Source of the DNA: Henriciella sp.
GTDB taxonomy: Bacteria; Pseudomonadota; Alphaproteobacteria; Caulobacterales; Hyphomonadaceae
Direction: 5' to 3'
Assembly (NCBI RefSeq): GCF_029937755.1
Contig: NZ_JAPYPG010000006.1
Location: 186,001 to 250,000 of the forward strand
DNA length: 64,000 bases
The notes below the pieces were generated by a model. It saw nothing but the letters and a program-made list of their open reading frames with translations, was not told where the DNA came from and searched no databases. Positions 35,044 to 42,562 of the stretch are shown piece after piece; position 1 is the first letter of the stretch, and every line of letters begins with the position of its first letter. The position numbers and the translations under genes are program-made.

Positions 35044-36815
35044 ACGTGCGGACCGCAAAGCGGGCATTCTGCGCCAAGCGCCCACGGCCGGGATACACGG
35101 GCTCCATGAGGGCCAGAGTCGAACTCTGATTTGAACGCGGCGGTGCGCTCTGCGTTACCCGCAGCTAGGACTTCATCGCTGGCAACCCAGATGCTGTGCC
35201 GCGCGCCAGCAGGTGTTGCTGTAAGGTGCTTTAAAGCTTCAGATGCGCAAAAGCCGCTCGTAAATGCAAGTTGGGCCGCACCATACGGCGTGAAGGCGCC
35301 CCCGCAAGCTGGTATTCGACGCCAGACTGCAGTTTCGTCCTGTAGCGTCGCTTCGAGCAAAGGCTTTCCAAGACGATCAAACCCGCAGCGCAGGCAGGCA
35401 CCGTTCGGGAGTGTCAGAACGCTGTGGGCCGCGAGCGCTTGGGGTTCGTGCCAGATGGTCTGCAGGGGGACGTCCCAACTTCTGGCCGCATCCGCAATCA
35501 AACTCATAGAGGCCCATTCGCCGGTCGCCGAGATGACAAGATCGGCTGAATCCAGACTGGGCAATTTATCAATTACGCGGATATCAACATGCGCGTCATG
35601 GTCGTCGACACCGCGTAAGTGTGGAAAGCGCTTGGTCAAATGCTTGGCAAGCGCTTTGGCCTTGTTTTGATCGACATAATCGGCGCCAAGTGGGTGCCGA
35701 GAAGTATTGGTTCGGTCCAAGTACTGCCCATCATATAGCGTGAAGTGGCCAAGACCGGCTTGAGCCAATAGAACGGCCACGCTCGCGCCCAATGCCCCAC
35801 ATCCGATAACGAGCACAGACGAGCTTTCTAGTTGCCCGATATCTCCGTCGTGGTCGCGGCCATGCACCCAGGCGGGGTCGATGCGATCAACAATCGCTTT
35901 TTTGGCTTGGCGTGCTGGTGATGTGGCATATCGCTTCGCATGAGCAGCTGGAACGTGGCCCGGCCTGAAACCCTTTTGTAGTTTTTTCTGATCGGGTCGT
36001 TCGATATAGACCGCGCCAAAACACACCCCGGTTTCAACTGGTGCGCCGATGAGCACGTCAGTGGTTTGAGAGACATCGAGTAAGGGGGCATAGTCGCGAT
36101 CTCGACCAGCGCTCTCGCGGATCAAGGCCTCAACATCGCTTGCATGAACGGGATAAGCGTCCGGGATGAGCGGCGTATCAAGCCAGACTAAGACCGCATC
36201 ATAGAGTTTCCAGCCTTCTCTGGGTGCCGGCCCGTTTGCATGATCGAGCCAATTACAAAGCGCGTCATCAGTCTCGCCCAAGACCCGAATAAGCGATGTC
36301 TTGTTTTGACCGCGCCAGGCGCGAATGCGGCGGGTCGGCCCGTGCGGGCGAACAAGGCTTCGATAGATCGGCGCGCCCTGGTCAGTGGCGAGGCTCCAAT
36401 AAGACTGAAACTCTTGTCTAAACGCTGCGTCATGGTTTTCTGATTTGCTGCGCGCAACCAGAGCACGCGCCTCGTCGATGAGATGCACAGCGACTTGATC
36501 CGGACTGAGGGCGTCAATATTCGTCTCTGCTGGATAGACGCAGAGAAGGCCAAGGCGTTCAACGTGCGGCCAGACGAGAAGAAAAGCTTCGTCTTCCAGT
36601 GCAATGCGCGGTGGGCGATAGGGAAAGGCGCGGTCTAGCAGCAAGCGCAATGGCGGGTCGCCGGGAAGGCGCCAACCATAGTCGACGCCGTGGCGGTGAT
36701 ATGGTTTTAGATCGCCCTCGCTGAGTGATTTGGCCCCATAGTCAGCGATGAGAAAAGTGCCAAGGGCATTGGCGAGATCGCTCCTGGTCTCAGAAAATCC
36801 GTCTTGTGCGGTCAT
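35040..36815 (-). CDS. cap2: CBASS Cap2, E2-E1 fusion ubiquitin-transfer-like protein
   Basis: Activates and conjugates the CD-NTase C-terminus to targets, priming second-messenger synthesis. The 591-residue protein has an N-terminal E2 domain (about 1-150) with catalytic Cys92 in LGLLCVYP, a linker, then an E1 ThiF-type domain with nucleotide loop VIGCGALG (337-344) and YDGQYLDRTNTSRHPLG. The E1 Cys is near 504 in RIPACGGAFTPYG. CxxC pairs at 474/477 and 584/587 may bind zinc. It overlaps both neighbours by 4 bases, so synthase, Cap2 and Cap3 are made together. Confidence 0.92.
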   Translation of the reverse strand: MTAQDGFSETRSDLANALGTFLIADYGAKSLSEGDLKPYHRHGVDYGWRLPGDPPLRLLLDRAFPYRPPRIALEDEAFLLVWPHVERLGLLCVYPAETNIDALSPDQVAVHLIDEARALVARSKSENHDAAFRQEFQSYWSLATDQGAPIYRSLVRPHGPTRRIRAWRGQNKTSLIRVLGETDDALCNWLDHANGPAPREGWKLYDAVLVWLDTPLIPDAYPVHASDVEALIRESAGRDRDYAPLLDVSQTTDVLIGAPVETGVCFGAVYIERPDQKKLQKGFRPGHVPAAHAKRYATSPARQAKKAIVDRIDPAWVHGRDHDGDIGQLESSSVLVIGCGALGASVAVLLAQAGLGHFTLYDGQYLDRTNTSRHPLGADYVDQNKAKALAKHLTKRFPHLRGVDDHDAHVDIRVIDKLPSLDSADLVISATGEWASMSLIADAARSWDVPLQTIWHEPQALAAHSVLTLPNGACLRCGFDRLGKPLLEATLQDETAVWRRIPACGGAFTPYGAAQLAFTSGFCASEALKHLTATPAGARHSIWVASDEVLAAGNAERTAAFKSEFDSGPHGARVSRPWALGAECPLCGPHV

Positions 36816-37915
36816 GCATTTGTGCGGCCACCGCCCTTAGAGACCGCTTCTTTCGGTTCCCAACTTGATTTTTCGCGCGCGGTTGAAAGTGCGGCGACGC
36901 CCTCTGCTATTCTGGCGGCGACGGCAAGGCCGGCCGCGAGCGCATCACTAGATTTGACAGCACTTCCTCTCTCTGTTGATTTTCGATCTTTGAAGTATGT
37001 GTCTCCATAGAGTCCGGACCACGCGTCAAGCGCATTATCTTCGCTTTTTGCTGAAGCAATGGCATTGATGTGCGGCGTCAATTCATTAAGCCGCTGAAGC
37101 AGATAGTTTGCCCGTGCATCCTCGCTGCCAGCAACCTCATCATAAGGCGGCACAGGGCTCTCAATGACCAAATTCCACTGCAGGCGATTTCGCATGGCGA
37201 GTAGGGTAGCATAAAGGGCGTAATCATCGCGTCCCTCACTCGCCACGAAACAGTCTGCGGCAAGAATGGTGGTGCCATATCCAGACAGGATGCGTTTGCG
37301 CCAGCTTTTGCGGCTATTGGTCAGTTTTTTAATGTCGCGAACGATCCGGCGAAACTGTCGGCCGTTTTCGGTGTCCGGACTGAGGTTTTGGTTGGTCGCG
37401 TCAAACCAGATTGAGACGTCGCGCGCATCAGAGCGAGCCCATTCCGCGCCGGCAAGTTCGACATATTCTTTCTCGTCTCCGAATGCATCGGTCTGTGTAA
37501 CAATCCGATAAATCGGCACGTCAACATTATAGCCCGCTGCGTAACGCACCCGAATACAATTGGTATGCAGTTCAGGCGGTGTCGCAAACGATCCATCATT
37601 GAGGGCGTCATAGACCATTTTTCGCGCCTGCAGAGGGCTCATATCGCCGCCATTTGGTCCAATCAAAGCCGCCTTGCGAAAATATACCCCGTCATCAATA
37701 TCGTAGTCTTTGTTGGGATACTTCACCATTGTCTTGTCAGCATACGAGCCCTGGCTTGCAAAAAAGGCAGGCGCTGGTTTGTCTTCGGCTTTCAGTCTGT
37801 TTTTGATCCGGGAGCGGTTGGCGTCGCGGCGGTCGCGCATTTCATTGCGCTCGACTTGCGGCAAGGTAATCTCGTCATTGTGATAGGCGACAATATGTTT
37901 ATGGCAATCGATCAT
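36812..37915 (-). CDS. CBASS CD-NTase (cyclic oligonucleotide synthase)
   Basis: A 367-residue nucleotidyltransferase that makes a cyclic oligonucleotide alarm when phage infects. The catalytic core is QGSYADKT (Gly56-Ser57) and KDYDIDDGVYF (Asp72, Asp74), with the third acid near Asp132 (YNVDVPIYR). This is closest in look to the DncV-like group; the product cannot be read from sequence. ATG 37915 gives a normal N-terminus, while an in-frame ATG lies 12 codons upstream. The C-terminus ends KGGGRTNA, an alanine. It overlaps cap2 by 4 bases. Confidence 0.88.
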   Translation of the reverse strand: MIDCHKHIVAYHNDEITLPQVERNEMRDRRDANRSRIKNRLKAEDKPAPAFFASQGSYADKTMVKYPNKDYDIDDGVYFRKAALIGPNGGDMSPLQARKMVYDALNDGSFATPPELHTNCIRVRYAAGYNVDVPIYRIVTQTDAFGDEKEYVELAGAEWARSDARDVSIWFDATNQNLSPDTENGRQFRRIVRDIKKLTNSRKSWRKRILSGYGTTILAADCFVASEGRDDYALYATLLAMRNRLQWNLVIESPVPPYDEVAGSEDARANYLLQRLNELTPHINAIASAKSEDNALDAWSGLYGDTYFKDRKSTERGSAVKSSDALAAGLAVAARIAEGVAALSTAREKSSWEPKEAVSKGGGRTNA

Positions 37916-37983
37916 AAGGATTCTCAGCGTCTGAAAAGCTATGGCCGACATTCACGACCCGCAGAACACACGATATGGTGCTC

Positions 37984-37998
37984 GTTCTATATACGTTC
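37984..37998. promoter_or_regulatory. LexA-type SOS box (GTTC-N7-GTTC) in the CBASS divergent promoter
   Basis: GTTCTATATACGTTC is an exact match to the direct-repeat LexA operator of alphaproteobacteria (GTTC at 37984 and 37995, spacing 7). It sits between the divergent CD-NTase (start 37915) and effector (start 38065) genes. The TATATA inside could be the minus-strand -10, and TATAGC at 38007 a plus-strand -10, so LexA would block both directions. The match is seen directly; SOS control is inferred. Confidence 0.65.
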
Positions 37999-38064
37999 TC
38001 GGCACATATAGCGCAAGAGCCATGGCGGAACCAAATCGCGCCAAGAGACAGTAAGGTGATTCTG

Positions 38065-38898
38065 ATGCTAGGTATCGATGAAAAGCTGACCCGCTTGATT
38101 GGTTACTCGCGCGTGGCTTTCGACACAGCTCAGGCGTCTCAAGCCTGGGCCTCAAAACTGCAATGGTTCTTGGCAGCTATCGTAGCTATCGCAGTTTTCT
38201 TACCCGGCGAAACCTGGGCCATGATTATGGCGGGACTTTCCTTCATGGGCGCGCTCGTCATTACCGGACTTGGTCTGCGTCAGCGTAAATTCCGACGGTA
38301 TGGCGAGCGGGTGCGCCGGGCAACTCTGCTTGCAAAAGGTCTGGGACATGAATTATCCGCCCATGAATATCGCCGCATAGAAACCGGATTTGAGGGCGAT
38401 GCGGAGAGTTTGGCTGAGAAGGCTGATGGGAAATACTATGCGAGCGCAGTACCGCCTGGCGAAGGCCGACTGATCGAAAATCTTTATGAGAGTGCGTTCT
38501 GGTCTGAAGATCTTTATCGCCATAGCTCAAAGCGCGCCTGGATCAGGTTTGGAGCGATGATGGTCGCCGTGATCATCATTGTGATCATGACCATGCCGTT
38601 TCTAGACGGTGATATGGAAATTGTGCTGTCGCGCGTCGTGTTGGTGATCATGACGCTTTTGGTGTCGCGTGAAATATTTGGGGATGCGATGGATTATGCA
38701 GCCGCCCAGCATGAAGTAGAGCTCATCTTGGAACGTTTGGAAACGCTGAAAGACAAAGCGGATAAAACCGCTGACCTCATGTTGATTCTCGGCGACTACA
38801 ATGCGTCAGTTCAATCTGCCCCGATGCCGCAGTCGGGTGTTTACGAAGCGCGGCGCGCCTCGATCACCAAAGCGTGGGATGCACATAAAGCAAGCTAA
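38065..38898 (+). CDS. CBASS effector, S-4TM (SMODS-associating four-TM) type
   Basis: A 277-residue membrane protein with two hairpins of TM helices (about 32-47 and 51-71; 159-180 and 185-204) and a soluble middle (72-158) and tail (205-277). This matches the S-4TM effectors linked to CD-NTases, thought to disrupt the inner membrane once the cyclic nucleotide binds. ATG 38065 follows TAAGGTG at good spacing; an upstream ATG at 37975 would place the LexA box inside the gene. It is divergent from the synthase operon, so effector and synthase share one promoter region. Confidence 0.82.
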   Translation: MLGIDEKLTRLIGYSRVAFDTAQASQAWASKLQWFLAAIVAIAVFLPGETWAMIMAGLSFMGALVITGLGLRQRKFRRYGERVRRATLLAKGLGHELSAHEYRRIETGFEGDAESLAEKADGKYYASAVPPGEGRLIENLYESAFWSEDLYRHSSKRAWIRFGAMMVAVIIIVIMTMPFLDGDMEIVLSRVVLVIMTLLVSREIFGDAMDYAAAQHEVELILERLETLKDKADKTADLMLILGDYNASVQSAPMPQSGVYEARRASITKAWDAHKAS

Positions 38899-39119
38899 GC
38901 TCAGCGCCACCCAGCACCTGATCCCCATTTTTCATCAAATCGCTTAAGCTCGGTCGTTGGTATGGGCACAAGCGCGAGCCCTCATCAGGTGTTATAGCTA
39001 TTTTTGTTTTGTCTCCTTTTGCGCTCATTTGAGCCGAATGAGGCCCGCTGATCCTCAGGCCGGACTTGGCCAACTGTGGACGTTCGCAGCGACGGTGTGG
39101 CGCCTCAGCTCGATCCACG

Positions 39120-39218
39120 ATCGGTCAGGTTTTCCGTTACGCGATCGCGACGGCACGGGCAGAGAATGACCCGACCTATGGGCTTCGCGGCGCGCTGATC
39201 GCGCCGAAAGCCGGCTAA
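39120..39218 (+). pseudogene. Tyrosine integrase (P4-type) fragment
   Basis: In one frame the stretch reads IGQVFRYAIATARAENDP, then YGLRGALIAPKAG and a stop. This is the core-binding-domain signature of P4/IntS-type tyrosine integrases (RIGQVFRYAIATGRAERDP...LRGAL). Neither the N-terminal arm-binding domain nor the catalytic domain remains. It marks an older integration event between CBASS and the DUF4145 gene. Confidence 0.8.
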
Positions 39219-39219
39219 A

Positions 39220-39399
39220 ATGACTATCGAACGAATAGCTATTGTAGCCAAATGGGACAAAAAGGTGGCGCTCCGAAAGCTAGCAATTGACCGTAGTAAC
39301 TCTTACGAGGGTCGGCCGGCGAGCGTTGCGGGATCGTGGGCGTGGGAGCCTGAACCGCTAAAAGCTTGTTACTTCAAAGTTGACGGCCCAAACAGTTGA
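39220..39399 (+). CDS. 59-residue ORF after the integrase fragment, doubtful
   Basis: Begins MTIERIAIVAKWDKKVALRK and ends KACYFKVDGPNS. It starts right after the integrase-fragment stop and has no ribosome site. The mixed hydrophobic/charged pattern is protein-like, so it could be a real microprotein or the start of a lost gene. A perfect 6-2-6 inverted repeat AACAGT-TG-ACTGTT (39391-39404) overlaps its end and may be an operator for the next gene. Confidence 0.25.
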   Translation: MTIERIAIVAKWDKKVALRKLAIDRSNSYEGRPASVAGSWAWEPEPLKACYFKVDGPNS

Positions 39400-39446
39400 C
39401 TGTTCATTGCTTCAGAAAGCATGGCAGGTCATGCACGGGAGGCTTC

Positions 39447-40163
39447 ATGGAAGAGGGCGTGACGGTTCGAGGCGAATGTCCAAGCTGTGGCGGCGAGAGA
39501 AACGCCCGAGCTGAGAAGGTATTTAAGCACAGACAGTTCGCCGACGGAGATGAAGATATCTTCGTCGATGACACCCACGCAATCCTTCGTTGCCTCGGCT
39601 GCGATACGGCGTACTTCCGCACAGACTCTTGGTTCTCAGAGGACGTCGATACTCGTTACAATCACATCACCCAGGAAACCGAGCAATTCTGTCCAGTAAA
39701 GCATACATATCATCCATCGCCTATCCGGCGTGACCGTCCTGATTGGTCCGAGAGGATCAGGGCCACGGACCGGGACCTTCAGCGTCTCCTCAACAATACC
39801 TATGATGCTCTCGATGCCGACCTTGCCGTGCTGGCCGCGATCGGAACCCGGACCGTGTTCGACAGGGCCTCGGAGCTTCTCGGAGTGGAACCGGCGAGAA
39901 CTTTCGCCGAGAAGCTGAACGAACTCAGAGCAACCGGAAAGATCGGCGACGTTGAGCGCGAGCACCTAAGCGCTCTTGTCGACGCAGGCAGTGCTGCTGC
40001 GCATAGGGGCTGGGAACCGTCTGCCGAGGAACTGGACACGATGGTCACAATTCTGGAGGGCTTCCTGCACCGCTCATTTGTTCTGGCACCCCAGGCTGGA
40101 GCTCTCAGAGGCTCGGTACCACCGAGGCCAAACCGACGACCGGCGGTCGGAAATCAAGGGTAA
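39447..40163 (+). CDS. DUF4145 protein with N-terminal zinc finger
   Basis: A 238-residue protein. The N-terminal zinc-binding section (CPSCGGERNARAE... ILRCLGCDTAYFR) is followed by a helical DUF4145 domain (about 110-215; ASELLGVEPARTFAEKLNELRATGKI, SAAAHRGWEPSAEEL). DUF4145 proteins are frequent beside restriction and other defence genes, and in some R subunits, but the activity is unknown. CGGGAGG precedes ATG 39447. The next gene follows 80 bases downstream on the same strand and has a similar composition. Confidence 0.8.
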   Translation: MEEGVTVRGECPSCGGERNARAEKVFKHRQFADGDEDIFVDDTHAILRCLGCDTAYFRTDSWFSEDVDTRYNHITQETEQFCPVKHTYHPSPIRRDRPDWSERIRATDRDLQRLLNNTYDALDADLAVLAAIGTRTVFDRASELLGVEPARTFAEKLNELRATGKIGDVEREHLSALVDAGSAAAHRGWEPSAEELDTMVTILEGFLHRSFVLAPQAGALRGSVPPRPNRRPAVGNQG

Positions 40164-40243
40164 TCTTGAGGGTTTGGTTTGATGAGCTCTGTGGCTTCAT
40201 TCGCAAGTTACGACGTCCGACAATCAGAAAGGAGGAAGCCACC

Positions 40244-41005
40244 ATGCTGACCGGCCCATTCGTTTGGGAGTTCAATGTAAAATACCAAGATCCTTTCCTG
40301 GCGGTCATAAACGGCGACCTAGCTCACCAAGACGTTGATGTCCTCGTAGACACCGAGGATGCCAAGCCGGACTGGTTTACCGCCTCTTCACGTCACCTTG
40401 AACGAGTATCAGAGCCGCAGGAGGCTTGGGATCGGATGACTGCGCTCGTTCGGCTTTGCCGAAGTGCCTACGCTATTCGTGGGAAAGCCTTCGAGTTTAG
40501 CCTCGCCGATGTTCACAAGACCGGATCTCCTAGCGTCGAAAACGTAAACGCAAATGACTCTGGCCTGCTCTTTCCTTTTGACGAGAGACTGTGCAGAGCA
40601 CAGCGCAACGGTTTTATTCTGAGACAAGCCAGCGGAGAGGCTAGCGCCTGCTGGCTTTTTGTCTCTCGTTATGACCCAATAGTTCTATCGGTGCTAAACT
40701 TCGTTGGCATGGCAGGCCTAAATTGGGTGACGCTCTACGCCCTGATGGAGTTTTGCACACACTGCGGTTGGAGCAAAGTCAGGTTGCAACAGAAAGGAGC
40801 AATAGACGGCGACTCTTCTTGGCTGAACCGGTTCACGCACACCGCCAATTCGTTCGAAGCCATCGGACCGCTATCCCGTCACGGCCCTAAGGGCCAGCAA
40901 CCCCCAAAGAATGAGATGTCGCAACCAGAAGCCCAGAAGCGGATACTGGCGTGCATCAGAGTTCTTCTTAAAGAATGGGTCGATGCGTTCGCTGAGTCAC
41001 TGTGA
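40244..41005 (+). CDS. Hypothetical protein, possible partner of the DUF4145 protein
   Basis: A 253-residue soluble protein with no TM segment. ATG 40244 has a perfect AGGAGG upstream. The C-terminal part (GLNWVTLYALMEFCTHCGWSKVRLQQKG, LNRFTHTANSFEAIGPLSRHGP) has a helix, a Cys-xx-Cys and a helix-loop that could be DNA-binding or structural. I recognise no family. Its position after the DUF4145 gene and before nuclease-like genes in a defence island makes a defence role possible, nothing more. Confidence 0.6.
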   Translation: MLTGPFVWEFNVKYQDPFLAVINGDLAHQDVDVLVDTEDAKPDWFTASSRHLERVSEPQEAWDRMTALVRLCRSAYAIRGKAFEFSLADVHKTGSPSVENVNANDSGLLFPFDERLCRAQRNGFILRQASGEASACWLFVSRYDPIVLSVLNFVGMAGLNWVTLYALMEFCTHCGWSKVRLQQKGAIDGDSSWLNRFTHTANSFEAIGPLSRHGPKGQQPPKNEMSQPEAQKRILACIRVLLKEWVDAFAESL

Positions 41006-41027
41006 AGCCGCTTCGAGTGCAAAGGCC

Positions 41028-41220
41028 TTATACCGCTTCGACCAGGGCCTGAGGCTCTCTAAAGGCATCTCGGGGGGGGGGGTAGTCGTCGATCACGTTC
41101 AGCATCCGGAAGCGCCGTGCCGGACCGTAGACGTCAGACACGAAGTCGAGGCTCCCGCGCTTCGATGGACCGTCGGGGACTGGCATCGGCTCAAGCCCGC
41201 TGATTGGCGTTCGATAATCG
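41028..41220 (-). pseudogene. IS3-type transposase fossil
   Basis: The minus strand reads PVPDGPSKRGSLDFVSDVYG and then RRFRMLNVIDDY, the start of the rve catalytic domain of IS3-family OrfB (RWSLDFVSDxLxxGRRFRxLxVVDD), then decays. An 11-base G run (41072-41082) lies where the reading frame is lost. Both ends of the element are gone. Confidence 0.75.
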
Positions 41221-41715
41221 TTAGCCGAACATCGCATCCACTAACTCACCGACATCGTCCAGCTGGCGGAAATCCGACCGGCTCAGCCGGCGAAGACCCG
41301 GCCGCTCGGCTTTCACGCCCGCGCTGTTGGCGCGCGTATGTCGAACCGCTCTTTCCCCTAAATCCGGAAGTGACTGTCCGGGCGACGCACCTTTCCAGAG
41401 AAAGCGATCGAATGTGAGCGTTTCGGGATCGAACCAGATCCAGATGATGCAGCCGGATGGTTTGCGGGCGAGAGCCGTCTGGACGCCAACCTCCCTCGTC
41501 TTCGCCGTTCTGTGAGACGCCTTGAGCTGGACGTGCCGCATGATGCCGGCCACTTCGATGACCAGATCATAGCCATTGTTATCCACCTGTGTCTGGAGCA
41601 CTTCCACGTCGCGCTGGCCGCGTCGCCAGAGTTCCTTGAGCACTTCGCCAAGGAAGAGGTGCTCGATGAGCTTCTCCCGAAGGCTGGAATGTTCGGTATG
41701 GTCGGCAGGCGACAT
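41221..41715 (-). CDS. PD-(D/E)XK nuclease-like protein
   Basis: A protein of about 164 residues. The first half has SSLREKLIEHLFLGEVLKEL, VDNNGYDLVIEVAGIMRHVQLKASHR: a Glu in helix 1, Asp in the GYDLVIE strand and Q-x-K in the next strand fit a PD-(D/E)XK core. The second half is basic and may bind DNA. ATG 41715 (GTG 41724 is possible, AGGAG between). It is divergent from a C-protein-like regulator, an arrangement known in type II restriction loci. No cognate methyltransferase is directly adjacent, so the assignment is tentative. Confidence 0.6.
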   Translation of the reverse strand: MSPADHTEHSSLREKLIEHLFLGEVLKELWRRGQRDVEVLQTQVDNNGYDLVIEVAGIMRHVQLKASHRTAKTREVGVQTALARKPSGCIIWIWFDPETLTFDRFLWKGASPGQSLPDLGERAVRHTRANSAGVKAERPGLRRLSRSDFRQLDDVGELVDAMFG

Positions 41716-41829
41716 GATCTGCACTGGCTCCTTTCGGAACCATGCATTGCTTCGAAGCTGGACGAAGTCCAGCCGTAAATAGACTCATAGTCTGTAGACC
41801 GGAATGATGCATCGACGCCTTGTCGATGA

Positions 41830-42045
41830 ATGGGCATCCGCGATATTCTCAGGAAGAACCTGCGCGACTATCGCAAGGGGGCAGGATACTCCCAGGAAGA
41901 GCTCGCGCACGCCGCTGGCCTTCACAGAACCTATGTAAGCGGCGTGGAGCGGGGTGTTCGGAACCCGACAGTCGAGGTGCTGGACAAGCTCGCTAAGCCA
42001 CTGAACATCCCGACGTGGAAGCTACTCGATGACGGACAAGAGTGA
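41830..42045 (+). CDS. XRE-family regulator resembling R-M controller (C) proteins
   Basis: A 71-residue single HTH domain (NLRDYRKGAGYSQEELAHAAGLHRTYVSGVERGVRNPTVEVLDKLAKPL). The size and the SQEELAxxAGLHRTYVSxVERGxRN core are those of restriction-modification controller proteins. Divergent from the nuclease-like gene (about 105 bases between starts) and overlapping the next gene by 17 bases, so it likely controls both. Confidence 0.85.
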   Translation: MGIRDILRKNLRDYRKGAGYSQEELAHAAGLHRTYVSGVERGVRNPTVEVLDKLAKPLNIPTWKLLDDGQE

Positions 42046-42484
42046 TCAATCAAAGTTCGCCAATGTGCGCGCCATCCATTTCCGCAATGCCGAGCGCCGG
42101 ATCGAACAGGGGCAGTATGTTTCCGCAGAAGAGCTGGCAGACCTTCTGAGAAAGCGTGGCAAGGTGCCGCCCCCAGGCCTGGTTATCGAGTACATTGCCA
42201 AGCATCTTGCAGGAGAAATTCGGAAACCTAGCGGGCGCAGGAAGCGCCACGAGGAAACAGTCGCCCGACAGCGTATGATCATGCGCTTCGAATACAAACG
42301 CCTTCTCGCGTTGTTCCAGACTGGGCAAACTCTGTCTGAACCGGATCAAGAGCTTTACGGCGAGGCTGCGACCAAAGTGCCCGCCAACGCCCCTCCGGCA
42401 CAGCGTGCAGCCCGGCTGGTCGCCTCCATCTGGGGTCACGGTCCGGAATCGTGGAAGGACATACAAAACATTCCACCTCCATAA
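42029..42484 (+). CDS. Hypothetical protein coupled to the C-protein-like regulator
   Basis: A 151-residue basic, helical protein, starting inside the end of the regulator gene (17-base overlap). It has an Arg/Lys-rich centre (EIRKPSGRRKRHEETVARQRMIMRFEYKRLL) that may bind DNA, and a C-terminal WGHGPESWKDIQN segment. I recognise no family. It lies between the regulator and a ParB-methyltransferase, so it belongs either to the nuclease module or to the phage-type set. Confidence 0.6.
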   Translation: MTDKSDQSKFANVRAIHFRNAERRIEQGQYVSAEELADLLRKRGKVPPPGLVIEYIAKHLAGEIRKPSGRRKRHEETVARQRMIMRFEYKRLLALFQTGQTLSEPDQELYGEAATKVPANAPPAQRAARLVASIWGHGPESWKDIQNIPPP

Positions 42485-42562
42485 TAATAGGCTCTATTTG
42501 TTGTGAATGCGCGCCCCACGCGCGCGAATTAAAAAGCCGGCAAGCAAATCGAAAGCCGGCAC

